Position numbers and translations under genes: made by a program
The notes under the pieces: model-generated
Databases searched by the model: none
Told to the model about the DNA's origin: nothing
What the model saw: the letters and a program-made list of their open reading frames with translations, nothing else
From: Streptomyces bathyalis
Lineage (GTDB): Bacteria > Actinomycetota > Actinomycetes > Streptomycetales > Streptomycetaceae
NCBI RefSeq assembly: GCF_015910445.1
Contig: NZ_CP048882.1
Location: 6,569,501-6,633,500 of the forward strand
Direction: 5' to 3'
Length of the DNA: 64,000 bases
Shown here: in pieces, positions 1-7,495 of the stretch
Position numbering within the stretch: the first letter of the stretch is position 1
How the letters are laid out: each line of letters starts with the position of its first letter

Positions 1-1218
1 GTCTACGCCTCCAACCGGCACATCACGCTCACCGGCGAACACCCCATGATGCGCTTCGCCAAGGTGCTGCCCGGGCCGCGCGGCTGGTTCCCGGTGCTGC
101 TCGCGCTGATCTGTCTGGCGTCGTTCCCGGGTTGGGCGAGCGGTGTCGCGGTCGCCCTCGGCGATTTCCTCGCATCCCAGGGGGCGGGCAACGCCACCGC
201 CTACGCCGTCGGGATTCTGGTCTTCGCGGCCGTCCTGTCGTGGGTCGGGGGGTACGCACTCCTGGAACGGGTGCAGATCGTCATCGCGGGCCTGATGGTC
301 GTTCTCGTCCTCGTCGCTGTCTTCGTCGCACAGCCCGAGTGGCTCGGCGTGCTGCGCGGTCTGATACCCGGCAGCTTCGACTACGAGCCCTTCGTCGCGC
401 AGAAGTACCCCGACATCGCCACCACTTCGGTGTGGGTCGAACTCGTGGTCTTCATGGGCGGTCTCGGCGGCGGCATGTACGACTACATCGGCTACACAGG
501 CATGCTCCGCGAGAAGAAGTGGGGGATGCTCGGCCACGAGGAGGTCGACGCGATCGGCCGGAGGCTTGCCGTCATGAAGGCGCGCGATCCGATCCCGCTG
601 GCAACCGGTCCCGACGACGTGGCGAAGGCTCGTGCGTGGAGCCGCGCTCCGCTCTTCGACATGATCGCGGCATTCCTCGCCCTGGCGATCATCGCCGCGG
701 CGTTCATGATCAACGGCGCTGCGATACTCGGGGAGAAGCAACTGGTGCCCGAGGGCAACGACGTGCTGACATACCAGTCGCAGTTCCTCGCCTCGATCGC
801 CCAGACATTCGAGTACTTCTACATCGTCGCCATCGTGATGGTCCTCTTCGGCACGGTCTACGCCCTGTGGGAGGCGTACTCGTGGACGACGTACGAGAGC
901 CTGTCGGCCGTCTCGGAGAAGGTGCGCCTCAGGGGTCAGCGCGGCATCAGGCCGTTCGTCTACGCCTGGACCGGAATCGGCGCCCTGCTGATGATCGCCA
1001 CCGGGGCGAGCTTCCTCGCGCTGATCACGCCCGCGTCGATCGTGGGCGGTGTCTTCGCATGCGGCATCTACGGTGCGGGACTGCTCTACGTCGACAAGAT
1101 CAACCTGCCGAAGGAATACCGGATGAGCCCGCTGGTGCGAACGCTGGTCGCCCTCGGCTCGGCGTTCCTCACGGTGTGCGGCGTCGTCGCGATGCTCTCG
1201 TACGCGGAGGTGATCTGA
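1..1218 (+). CDS. Nramp-type divalent metal transporter-like protein, 5' end outside window
   Basis: The reading frame is open from base 1, so the N-terminus lies upstream; the first internal Met pair is at 46. About 405 residues are visible. They form many hydrophobic segments (for example around the FPVLLALICLASF and VQIVIAGLMVVLVLVAVFVA stretches), consistent with an Nramp/MntH-like inner-membrane carrier for divalent cations. A long loop with DYIGYTGMLREKK sits between the first and second halves. The stop overlaps the start of the next gene by one base (TGATG), so the two are probably translationally coupled. The family call rests on overall pattern; the substrate cannot be told from sequence, and the canonical Nramp DPGN motif would lie in the missing part. 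Confidence 0.7.
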   Translation, partial: VYASNRHITLTGEHPMMRFAKVLPGPRGWFPVLLALICLASFPGWASGVAVALGDFLASQGAGNATAYAVGILVFAAVLSWVGGYALLERVQIVIAGLMVVLVLVAVFVAQPEWLGVLRGLIPGSFDYEPFVAQKYPDIATTSVWVELVVFMGGLGGGMYDYIGYTGMLREKKWGMLGHEEVDAIGRRLAVMKARDPIPLATGPDDVAKARAWSRAPLFDMIAAFLALAIIAAAFMINGAAILGEKQLVPEGNDVLTYQSQFLASIAQTFEYFYIVAIVMVLFGTVYALWEAYSWTTYESLSAVSEKVRLRGQRGIRPFVYAWTGIGALLMIATGASFLALITPASIVGGVFACGIYGAGLLYVDKINLPKEYRMSPLVRTLVALGSAFLTVCGVVAMLSYAEVI

Positions 1219-1652
1219 TGAACCGCCCGCTGAAATGGCGCTACGTGGTCATCGGCCTCGGGTTCCTCGGACTCGCGGGGGTCAGAGCGACACAGGACGC
1301 AGCGGTATGGGCCGCGGTGTTCGCGGTGGCGGCGGCCGTGAACTTCTGGCTGGGCGTGCACGAAGGGGCGAGGTCCGGCTCCGCGGGTGTCTCTTCCAGT
1401 CAGGCAGGTCCGCCGACGGTGCGTGACCCCGACAGGGCCGAGGTGGAGCGTTCGCTGGCGGGGTACCGCACATCGGCTCGGCAGTGGCAGATCCTCGGCG
1501 CCGTCGGTGTCGTCGTCGGCGGCGGACTGCTGATGGTCGAGCCCGCGCTCGCCCTGTTCGCCGGCGCCGCCGCGCTCTTCTCGCTCCATCGGGCCCACCG
1601 TGCGGGACGTGCGGCCTCGACGCTGCTGACGGCCGGCCTCGCACAGCGCTGA
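1218..1652 (+). CDS. Small membrane protein, unknown function
   Basis: 144 residues. Two hydrophobic segments near residues 9-22 and 28-47 are followed by a hydrophilic, Ser-rich linker (about 50-90) and another hydrophobic pair near 91-122, so a four-helix membrane protein is likely. The ATG shares its A with the stop codon of the transporter-like gene (TGATG), which argues for co-translation and perhaps an accessory role to that transporter. I do not recognise the family. A terminator-like hairpin follows at 1679-1707. Confidence 0.7.
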   Translation: MNRPLKWRYVVIGLGFLGLAGVRATQDAAVWAAVFAVAAAVNFWLGVHEGARSGSAGVSSSQAGPPTVRDPDRAEVERSLAGYRTSARQWQILGAVGVVVGGGLLMVEPALALFAGAAALFSLHRAHRAGRAASTLLTAGLAQR

Positions 1653-1678
1653 TCCCGCGCGCAGCGGGGCGGTACTGC

Positions 1679-1707
1679 GGTTCCCGGGTCTTCGAGGCCC
1701 GGGAACC
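1679..1707. terminator. Hairpin after the transporter/membrane protein pair
   Basis: GGTTCCCGGG (1679-1688) pairs with CCCGGGAACC (1698-1707), a perfect 10-bp stem with a 9-base loop. It lies 26 bases after the stop of the upstream gene. There is no T-run, as is usual for Streptomyces terminators. Confidence 0.5.
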
Positions 1708-1831
1708 CGAAGGCTCTGGCCCTCCATGCCCGTTCACACATCCGGCGGCGCCCAGGTGACTGCCGCGGGCTGCCGGCGGGACGCACGGGGTAGTCCAAGG
1801 GCGGTACTGCCTCCGGCGGGAAGGACCGCGG

Positions 1832-2962
1832 ATGCGCATCGTGATCGTCGGCGCGGGAATCATCGGCGCAGCCATCGCTGCCCGGCTGGGTGAGGGAGCC
1901 GCGCACATCTGCCTCGTGGACGCCGGCCCGCCCGGCAGCGGAACCTCGAAGTCGTCGATGGCGTGGATCAACGCCCACAACAAGAAGCCCCGCTCCTACT
2001 TCGACTTCGCCCGGGCCGGCATGCGCGCGCACGCCGCTTTCGCGGAGCGGTCCGGAGGCTCGTGGTACCGGCCGGCACGCACCCTCCAGTGGGCGGAGGA
2101 CGATGCGGGAGGCCGGGACCTCCGGGAGACCGTCGACCGGCTCGCGGAGTGGGGCTGCCCGGCGGAGTGGATCAGCGCATCGGCGGCGGCAGGGGAGGAG
2201 CCCTCGCTGAGGCTCCCCGCACACGTCGGGAGCGTGGCCTGCTTCCCGGACGAGGCGCTCGTCGACACCGAGCCGCTCGTCGCTGCGCTGATCGACAGTG
2301 CCGAGGCGTCGGGAGTCCGCGTGCTCACCGGTCCGCACGCGCGGGTCGTGGAGCTCACCACCGCGGGCACGCGGATCAGCGGCGTCGCGCTGGCGGGCGG
2401 AGACCACCTGCCCGCAGACGTGGTGATCTGCTGCGCGGGTTGGCACACGCCACGGGTCGCGGCCACGGCCGGAGCCCGCGTCGTGCTGGTCCCCGGCGAC
2501 GCGCCGGGCTCGGAGGCACCCACGCTGCTCGCCCACGTCCAACAGGGCCCGCACGACCGGCCGTTGGACCGGCTGATCCTGGCACCCGGCCTGCATGCCC
2601 GCCCGCTGCCGGGGCGGCGGCTCTACCTGGAAGCGCTCGACCTCAACGACCTGGTTGACGCCCACACTCCGCAGCACCGGATCGGCGAACTCTCCCGCGA
2701 ACTCCTCGACCGTGCCCGGGACATCCTTCCCGGAGCCGCCGGTGGCGCCGTCCTCACCGAGGGGCGCGTGTGCATCCGTCCCCTTCCTCCGGACGACCAC
2801 CCTGTCGTCGGCTGGCACGACGAAGTCGACGGTCTCTACACGGCGGTCACGCACAGCGGCATCACCCTCAGCCTCCATCTGGCCGGACTGATCGCAGAAG
2901 AGGTACTGCACGGCCGGCGGGCCGAGGCGCTCGCCGGGTACCGACCGGGCCGCTTCGCCTGA
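1832..2962 (+). CDS. FAD-dependent oxidoreductase (DAO / glycine oxidase type)
   Basis: 376 residues. The N-terminus carries a Rossmann dinucleotide-binding motif, VGAGIIGAAIA (residues about 6-16), followed by an acidic strand end (LVDAG). The C-terminus has the typical DAO ending, with a conserved histidine/glycine segment (VTHSGITLSLHLAGLIAEEV) that closes over the flavin. The family oxidises amino acids or amines to imino acids with FAD; the substrate is not predictable here. A good ribosome site (GGAAGGA) precedes the ATG by 7 bases. The gene stands alone and converges on rpmF, with a shared hairpin between them. Confidence 0.8.
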   Translation: MRIVIVGAGIIGAAIAARLGEGAAHICLVDAGPPGSGTSKSSMAWINAHNKKPRSYFDFARAGMRAHAAFAERSGGSWYRPARTLQWAEDDAGGRDLRETVDRLAEWGCPAEWISASAAAGEEPSLRLPAHVGSVACFPDEALVDTEPLVAALIDSAEASGVRVLTGPHARVVELTTAGTRISGVALAGGDHLPADVVICCAGWHTPRVAATAGARVVLVPGDAPGSEAPTLLAHVQQGPHDRPLDRLILAPGLHARPLPGRRLYLEALDLNDLVDAHTPQHRIGELSRELLDRARDILPGAAGGAVLTEGRVCIRPLPPDDHPVVGWHDEVDGLYTAVTHSGITLSLHLAGLIAEEVLHGRRAEALAGYRPGRFA

Positions 2963-2972
2963 GCCCGGGTCC

Positions 2973-3000
2973 CGGGCCGGGGTCTTCAACTCCCGGCCCG
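2973..3000. terminator. Bidirectional hairpin between convergent genes
   Basis: CGGGCCGGG (2973-2981) pairs with CCCGGCCCG (2992-3000), a perfect 9-bp stem around a 10-base loop. It sits between the FAD oxidoreductase (rightward) and rpmF (leftward) and could end both transcripts. Confidence 0.5.
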
Positions 3001-3047
3001 ATGTCGTCTCCTGGACGCGGACGAGCCCCCGTCCCTGCCGTACGGGC

Positions 3048-3218
3048 TCAGCCGCCGGGCCGCAGGAACCCACGCGCATACGCCTTGGCGAGCCGCTGCG
3101 GCACGAGACGGGTGGAACCGTCGACGGTGACCGGTACGAGCTGCGGCGTGGAGGCCTTCCACTGGGCGCGCCGGTGGCGGGTGTTGCTGCGGGACATCTT
3201 CCGCTTGGGGACAGCCAT
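3048..3218 (-). CDS. rpmF: 50S ribosomal protein L32, cysteine-free paralog
   Basis: 56 residues starting MAVPKRKMSRSNTRHRRAQW, the standard L32 N-terminus. Zinc-type L32 carries four cysteines in its C-terminal half; here that half (TPQLVPVTVDGSTRLVPQ and onward) has none, so this is the zinc-independent paralog. The ATG at 3218 has a strong ribosome site (GAGGAGG, 5 bases upstream); a longer in-frame extension to 3362 is ignored for that reason. It follows S14 after a 140-bp gap and is probably the last gene of the leftward low-zinc operon L28-S14-L32. Such C-minus paralogs replace zinc-binding ribosomal proteins under zinc starvation and are typically Zur-repressed. Confidence 0.93.
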   Translation of the reverse strand: MAVPKRKMSRSNTRHRRAQWKASTPQLVPVTVDGSTRLVPQRLAKAYARGFLRPGG

Positions 3219-3358
3219 GGTGTCCTCCTCAGGTTGGTGAGCGGGCTGTACGAAAGCTGGGCGCATTGACGGTGGGGGGCGGACGGCCCGCCGCCGGTCC
3301 GGCCTGACGCGCGGTCGGCGTGCGGACGGGCAGCGGGCCGCCCTGCTCAAGTCCGTGG

Positions 3359-3664
3359 TCACCAGGAGGACTTGGTCACTCCCGGCAGGTATCCCTGGTG
3401 CGCGAGCTGGCGCATGCGCACGCGTGACAGCCCGAACGTCCGCAAGTGCCCACGGGGGCGCCCGTCGACAGCGTCGCGGTTGCGCACGCGTGTGGCACTG
3501 GCATCGCGGGGCTGACGCCGCAACTCACGCAGCGCGGCTGCCTTTTCCGTCTCCGTCGACGAGGGGCGGCGAAGGACGTCCTTCAACTCGGCCCGTCGGG
3601 CTGCGTAGCGCGCCACCACGGCCTTCCGTTCCTCGTTCTTGGTGATCTTGCTCTTCTTCGCCGT
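3359..3664 (-). CDS. rpsN: 30S ribosomal protein S14, zinc-independent paralog with non-ATG start
   Basis: The frame encodes a 101-residue long-form S14, the usual length of the cysteine-free family. Read from 3664 it begins (T/M)AKKSKITKNEERKAV and runs to YLPGVTKSSW. The codon at the expected start is ACG (3664-3662), overlapping the TGA of L28 exactly where an ATG would give the common TGATG overlap. An in-frame CTG lies one codon upstream (3667-3665), 6 bases after a GGAGG ribosome site. The next GTG (3619) would delete 15 conserved N-terminal residues, so I reject it as the natural start. Either ACG or CTG is used, or an ATG has mutated (or is a base error). No cysteines are present, matching the low-zinc set. 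Confidence 0.85.
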   Translation of the reverse strand, partial: TAKKSKITKNEERKAVVARYAARRAELKDVLRRPSSTETEKAAALRELRRQPRDASATRVRNRDAVDGRPRGHLRTFGLSRVRMRQLAHQGYLPGVTKSSW

Positions 3665-3900
3665 CAGACCTTCCCTCCGCGGGCTCGGATTCTGGCAACG
3701 GCTGCCTCGATGCCGACTGCGTCGACCGTCCTGATCCCCTTCGCGCTGAGGGTGAGCCGCACATGACGGCCTTCACTCGGCAACCAGTAGCGCCTGCGCT
3801 GGATGTTGGGGTCGAAGCGCCGGCGGGAGCGGCGGTGCGAGTGGGAGACGGTGTTGCCGAAGCCGGGCTCGGCACCGGTCAGTTGGCAGCGGGCGGACAC
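3664..3900 (-). CDS. rpmB: 50S ribosomal protein L28, zinc-independent paralog
   Basis: 78 residues from a GTG at 3900. The core GFGNTVSHSHRRSRRRF and the following NIQRRRYWLP are standard L28. The zinc form has CxxCG near the N-terminus; here it reads CQLTG, so the second cysteine is lost. It is the first gene of the leftward operon, 33 bases from the start of the Zur-like box, and its stop codon overlaps the S14 start region. It is divergent from rpmG (L33). Confidence 0.93.
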   Translation of the reverse strand: MSARCQLTGAEPGFGNTVSHSHRRSRRRFDPNIQRRRYWLPSEGRHVRLTLSAKGIRTVDAVGIEAAVARIRARGGKV

Positions 3901-3933
3901 GAGTGACCTGCCTCTCGAAGATCGGGGATCGTT

Positions 3934-3961
3934 TTGTTAATGGGAACCATTTTCATATAGT
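3934..3961 (+). promoter_or_regulatory. Promoter of the rpmG-rpmE-cobW-rpsR operon, probably leaderless
   Basis: A -35 element TTGTTA (3934-3939), a 16-base spacer and a -10 element TATAGT (3956-3961) place transcription start at about 3968-3969, on or next to the A of the L33 ATG (3969). No ribosome site precedes that ATG, which supports a leaderless mRNA. The spacer is almost wholly occupied by the Zur-like box. Confidence 0.6.
3941..3955. promoter_or_regulatory. Zur-like operator (low-zinc regulon)
   Basis: TGGGAACCATTTTCA is an imperfect 7-1-7 inverted repeat; read on the minus strand it is TGAAAATGGTTCCCA, close to the actinobacterial Zur consensus TGaAAatgatTttCA. It lies in the only intergenic space between two divergent operons of zinc-independent ribosomal proteins and inside a promoter spacer, so zinc-bound Zur would block both directions. 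The assignment is by pattern and context. Confidence 0.7.
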
Positions 3962-3968
3962 AGCAGTC

Positions 3969-4133
3969 ATGGCTCGCAACGACTTCCGCCCGATCGTCAA
4001 GCTCCGGTCCACGGCCGGCACCGGCTACACCTACGTGACCCGCAAGAACCGCCGGAACGACCCGGATCGCCTGACCCTGCGCAAGTACGACCCGGTCGCC
4101 CGCCGCCACGTCGACTTCCGCGAGACCCGCTGA
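3969..4133 (+). CDS. rpmG: 50S ribosomal protein L33, cysteine-free paralog
   Basis: 54 residues, MARNDFRPIVKLRSTAGTGY through a C-terminal RRHVDFRETR. The zinc form has two CxxC pairs; this copy has no cysteine. The ATG at 3969 is preferred over an upstream in-frame ATG at 3903 because it gives the exact family N-terminus and matches the leaderless promoter. First gene of the rightward low-zinc operon. Confidence 0.94.
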   Translation: MARNDFRPIVKLRSTAGTGYTYVTRKNRRNDPDRLTLRKYDPVARRHVDFRETR

Positions 4134-4156
4134 CCCTCAACGCAAAGGACACCGCC

Positions 4157-4411
4157 ATGCAGCCGGGCATACACCCCGCCTACGGTCCCTTCGTCTTCCG
4201 GGACAAGGCCGCGGGATTCGCCTTCCTCACCCGTTCGACCGCGACGAGCGACACGACGATCGACTGGGAGGACGGCAGCAGCTACCCCGTCATCGATGTC
4301 GAGATCTCCTCCAGGAGCCACCCCTTTTACACCGGCACAGCCCGCGTCCTGGACACAGCCGGGCGGGTGGAGCGCTTCGAGCGCCGCTACGGCCGTCGTG
4401 AGGCCCGCTGA
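4157..4411 (+). CDS. rpmE2: 50S ribosomal protein L31 type B, cysteine-free
   Basis: 84 residues, the longer type-B form of L31, starting MQPGIHPAYGPFVFRDK and containing SRSHPFYTGTARVLDTAGRV. Type A L31 binds zinc through cysteines near the N-terminus; none are present here. Starts 23 bases after rpmG with an AAAGGA ribosome site. Its stop overlaps the start of the CobW-type gene (TGATG), indicating coupled translation. Confidence 0.93.
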   Translation: MQPGIHPAYGPFVFRDKAAGFAFLTRSTATSDTTIDWEDGSSYPVIDVEISSRSHPFYTGTARVLDTAGRVERFERRYGRREAR

Positions 4412-5562
4412 TGGAGGGCAGGCCGAAGCTTCCCGCCGTCATCGTGTGCGGGCTGAACTCCGAGGCTCGGACCGAGGTCGTACAGCGCCTGCTGCGGGCC
4501 GTGCCCGGCAGCGTCGCACTGCACCACGATCATTCGACGGCCTCGGAGGGAACGGTGCGGCGGACCGTACGGAGCGCCTCCGGTGAACTGAGCGCCGGAG
4601 ACGCACCGTTGGTGAACGACTGTGCCTGCTGCGCCCTGCGTGAGGACCTGATCCCCGAGCTGGAGAGGCTTGCCGCGGACGGGCTGACCCGGCTCGCCGT
4701 CGTGGAACTGTGGGATTCGGTGGAGCCCAGGGCGATGGCCGAAGTCGTGGCCGCACACGGCGAAGACGTAGTCCTCACCGGTGTGTTCACGGCCGTCGAC
4801 CCGGCGCTGCTCCTGCCCTGCCTCGGCAACGGCGACGACCTGGCCGACGCGGGACTCGCGGCGGCTCCCAGCGACCAGAGGACCGTCGCCGACACCTTCG
4901 CGCGCCAGTTGGAGTACGCCTCCGTGCTCGCTCTCGTCGACAGTCAGGACGCGGACGAGGAGGACGCCGCGCTGCTGAATCAACTGCACCCAACGGCACA
5001 CCACGTGCACGCGGCATCCGGCGAGCTGGCCACCGCAGCCTTTGCCGGATTCGACGTACGGGCTGCCGCCGCGGCCCAGGATCCCGGCTGTGCTCTGCTC
5101 CCGCAGGAGGCGGACGAATGCGGAGTGAGCACCTACGTCTGGCACCGCGACCGCCCCTTCCACCCGGAACGTCTCTACCAGGCGCTGGAGGACCTGACGT
5201 GCGCCGCTGCCCGCAGTCGGGGACGCTTCTGGCTCGCCGACCGCCCCGACACCCTGCTGGCATGGGACGCCGCCGGTGGCGCACTCGGCGTCGAGAGCGC
5301 AGGCCCATGGCTGGCCGCGCTCCCGGACGCCGCCTGGGAGATGGTGATGCCGGAGCGCAGAGCCGCCGCAGCGGTCGACTGGCATCCCGAGCACGGCGAC
5401 CGCTGCCAGCACCTGGTCTTCACATCACCGGCCCTCGACCGGGACGGACTCGAGGAAGTGCTGGAGTCCTGCCTGCTGACCGACGCCGAATACGCCGAAG
5501 GCCCCGATGCGTGGCGGCAGTTGTCGTCCGCCTTCGCTCCGCTTCTCGATCACGCGACCTGA
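4411..5562 (+). CDS. CobW/COG0523-family protein with degenerate Walker A
   Basis: 383 residues. It has the family's metal-binding CxCC motif (DCACC, Cys 71, 73 and 74) followed by ALREDLIPEL, and the C-terminal CobW_C-like domain from about residue 230. The N-terminal loop that should read GxxGxGKT is GLNSEART (about 14-21), lacking the Gly-Lys-Thr/Ser triad, so nucleotide binding may be weakened or altered. COG0523 GTPases are metal-insertion chaperones; Zur-regulated members (ZigA/YciC type) supply zinc when it is scarce. The location inside a zinc-starvation operon, coupled to L31, supports that role, though the altered P-loop makes the mechanism uncertain. Confidence 0.85.
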   Translation: MEGRPKLPAVIVCGLNSEARTEVVQRLLRAVPGSVALHHDHSTASEGTVRRTVRSASGELSAGDAPLVNDCACCALREDLIPELERLAADGLTRLAVVELWDSVEPRAMAEVVAAHGEDVVLTGVFTAVDPALLLPCLGNGDDLADAGLAAAPSDQRTVADTFARQLEYASVLALVDSQDADEEDAALLNQLHPTAHHVHAASGELATAAFAGFDVRAAAAAQDPGCALLPQEADECGVSTYVWHRDRPFHPERLYQALEDLTCAAARSRGRFWLADRPDTLLAWDAAGGALGVESAGPWLAALPDAAWEMVMPERRAAAAVDWHPEHGDRCQHLVFTSPALDRDGLEEVLESCLLTDAEYAEGPDAWRQLSSAFAPLLDHAT

Positions 5563-5607
5563 CCCCACCGTGGCCACCCGGCCCCCGACCGTACCCATGG
5601 AGATCCC

Positions 5608-5844
5608 GTGCCCCGTCACCACGCCTCCCGCAAGCCCCTCAAGTCCCGCCGCAACCCCCTGGACCAGGCCGGCATCACCTACATCGACTACAAAGACACC
5701 GACCTTCTGCGGAAGTTCATCTCCGACAGGGGCAAGATCCGCAGCCGTCGCGTCACGCGGGTGTCCGCCCAGCAACAGCGGCAACTGGCACGGGCGATCA
5801 AGAACGCGCGCGAGATGGCCCTGTTGCCCTACGGCACCCGCTGA
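5608..5844 (+). CDS. rpsR: 30S ribosomal protein S18, cysteine-free paralog
   Basis: 78 residues from a GTG at 5608 (ribosome site GGAG 6 bases upstream). The sequence ITYIDYKDTDLLRKFISDRG and RVTRVSAQQQRQLARAIKNA is classic S18. No cysteine is present. Last gene of the rightward low-zinc operon, followed by a strong terminator. Confidence 0.94.
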   Translation: MPRHHASRKPLKSRRNPLDQAGITYIDYKDTDLLRKFISDRGKIRSRRVTRVSAQQQRQLARAIKNAREMALLPYGTR

Positions 5845-5882
5845 ACGCACCTCCGCCGCCGGACGGACCGGCAGTCCTCTGA

Positions 5883-5938
5883 GCGATCGCGTTCTCCCGC
5901 CGTCAACTCCCCCCCCGTACGCGGGAGGACGCGATCGC
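5883..5938 (+). terminator. Strong terminator of the low-zinc operon
   Basis: GCGATCGCGTTCTCCCGC (5883-5900) pairs with GCGGGAGGACGCGATCGC (5921-5938): 18 pairs with one G-T wobble and a 20-base loop. It starts 38 bases after the S18 stop codon. Confidence 0.75.
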
Positions 5939-6012
5939 CAGCGCGACCAGGCCGGAAGCCGCTGCCCTCGCGCCTCCAACTGCCCTTCCGCGCCACGGGG
6001 TTAGCCTCAATT

Positions 6013-7075
6013 GTGATCAGACTTGCTTGGGTGACAGCTCTCGCGGTCACGTCCCTCGCAGCGACCGCGTCGGCGGTGCTCGTCTCTGGTGCAGCGGAGA
6101 CACTCGGCGCTCGGCACGGGCTACTTCGGGTGCCGGACCGCGAACGGCGGCTTCGATCCGGCTCAGTTCGCGGAGAAGGCCGCCCTCGATCAGGTCAGGT
6201 GCGTCTCGTTGAAACTCTCGCAGTGAGCCAAGCCCGGCATCGGCGGAGTGCTGCCGGGGGAGAAGGTCAACGCCGAGATCGCCCACGTGCGGGGCGTGCC
6301 CGCCGGCGAGACGGTCGTCTCCCCGCCCTACCACCAGGTGTTCTCGACGCCGCGTGAGCTGGTCCTCTTCGTCGCGCGCATGCGGGAGTCGGCCGGCGGG
6401 AAGCCGACCGGTCTCAAGCTGTGCGTCGGCTCCCGGCGCGAGGTGCTTGCCGTGTGCAAGGCCATGCTGGCGGAGGACGTCACGCCCGACTTCATCGTCA
6501 TCGACGGCTCGGAAGGGGGCACGGGGGCCGCACCGCTGGAGTTCGCGGACCACCTCGGTCACCCGCTGACCGAAGGTCTGCTGACGGTGCACAACGCTCT
6601 GGTCGGCACCGGGCTGAGGGAGCGCGTACGTCTCGGCGCGAGCGGCAAGATCGCCACCGGCTCCGACATCGTCAAGCGGATGATCCAGGGCGCCGACTAC
6701 ACCAACTCCGCCCGGGCCATGATGTTCGCCGTGGGGTGCATACAGGCGCAGCGCTGCCACCAACACCTGCCCCACCGGCGTCACCACCCACGACCCGCGC
6801 CGTGCGAAGGCTCTCGACGTCGGCGACAAGGCGCCGCGTGTGCATCGTTTCCAGCGGGCCACCGTGGAGAGCGCGATGAAGATCATGGCCGCGATGGGGG
6901 TCGACGGCCCGGAAGGGCTGCGGCCGCACATGCTGCGGCACCGGCTCAACCCCGCCACATCCGCACCAATGAAGAGTTCTACGAACGGCTGGTTCCGGGA
7001 GAGCTGCTGGAGAGCCCTCCGCGGGAGTGGGCGGCCGACTGGAAGTCCGCCGACCCCGACCACTTCACCCCTTGA
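6013..7075 (+). pseudogene. FMN-binding glutamate-synthase-like protein, decayed
   Basis: The stretch keeps long blocks of the GltB-like FMN-binding domain: GTGYFGCRTANGGFDP from about 6113, then SLKLSQ, then AKPGIGGVLPGEKVNAEIA, GSEGGTGAAPLEFADHLG and YTNSARAMMFAVGCIQAQRC. It is broken in at least four ways. A short hydrophobic N-terminus (GTG at 6013) jumps straight to the C-terminal third, so several hundred central codons are missing. TGA at 6224-6226 stands where family members have GGA (LSQ-stop-AKPG). The frame shifts near 6760, just after QRCH, and shifts back near 6951-6957, before RTNEEFYERLVPGELL and the natural end ADWKSADPDHFTP. I infer a recent loss of function; no intact copy is in the window. 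Confidence 0.85.
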
Positions 7076-7189
7076 GGCTCCTCGAACGACGGGCGAATCA
7101 CACCCGGCGCCGCGCCCCTGCGCACGGGGGACCGAGGGCGCACCCATGATGGTGAGGGCGCGACAACACCCTGTGCCCGGCCCATGAAA

Positions 7190-7230
7190 ACGGGCCCCGG
7201 CCAGTGATGACGCCACTGGCCGGGGCCCGT
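7190..7230 (-). terminator. Terminator of tRNA-Leu
   Basis: A perfect 17-bp stem: ACGGGCCCCGGCCAGTG (7190-7206) and its exact reverse complement (7214-7230), with a 7-base loop. On the minus strand the stem is followed by TTT, giving an intrinsic terminator 27 bases downstream of the tRNA. Confidence 0.8.
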
Positions 7231-7256
7231 TCCGCCGATGTCTCACGGCGATTCTG

Positions 7257-7341
7257 TGTCGGGAGGGGGACTTGAACCCCCACGCCCTGTAAAGGGCACT
7301 AGCACCTCAAGCTAGCGCGTCTGCCATTCCGCCACCCCGAC
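7257..7341 (-). tRNA. tRNA-Leu (anticodon GAG)
   Basis: The minus strand reads as a class II tRNA. Acceptor arms are GTCGGGG and TCCCGAC (one G-U pair) with discriminator A at 7257. The anticodon stem CTAGC/GCTAG closes a TTGAGGT loop, giving anticodon GAG, which decodes CUC (and CUU). A long variable arm follows, and the T arm is GGGGG-TTCAAGT-CCCCC. The 3' CCA is not encoded. A strong terminator lies just downstream. Confidence 0.95.
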
Positions 7342-7495
7342 AAGGTGTGCCGCCCGCCATAGGCGTGCGGCCAGAGGCAACTTTAACACTGGATCCGGAG
7401 GCTCCGATCACCGCGCCTCCTGCTCCCCGCCCTTGGGGAGGGGCACCGTAAGCGGGAGTATGGGGGCGGACCCCGCGGCGATACGAGGAGGCAGC

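Noticed and set aside
3359..3619. Shorter S14 from GTG 3619
   Set aside because: It removes 15 conserved residues (AKKSKITKNEERKAV) and has no ribosome site in front.
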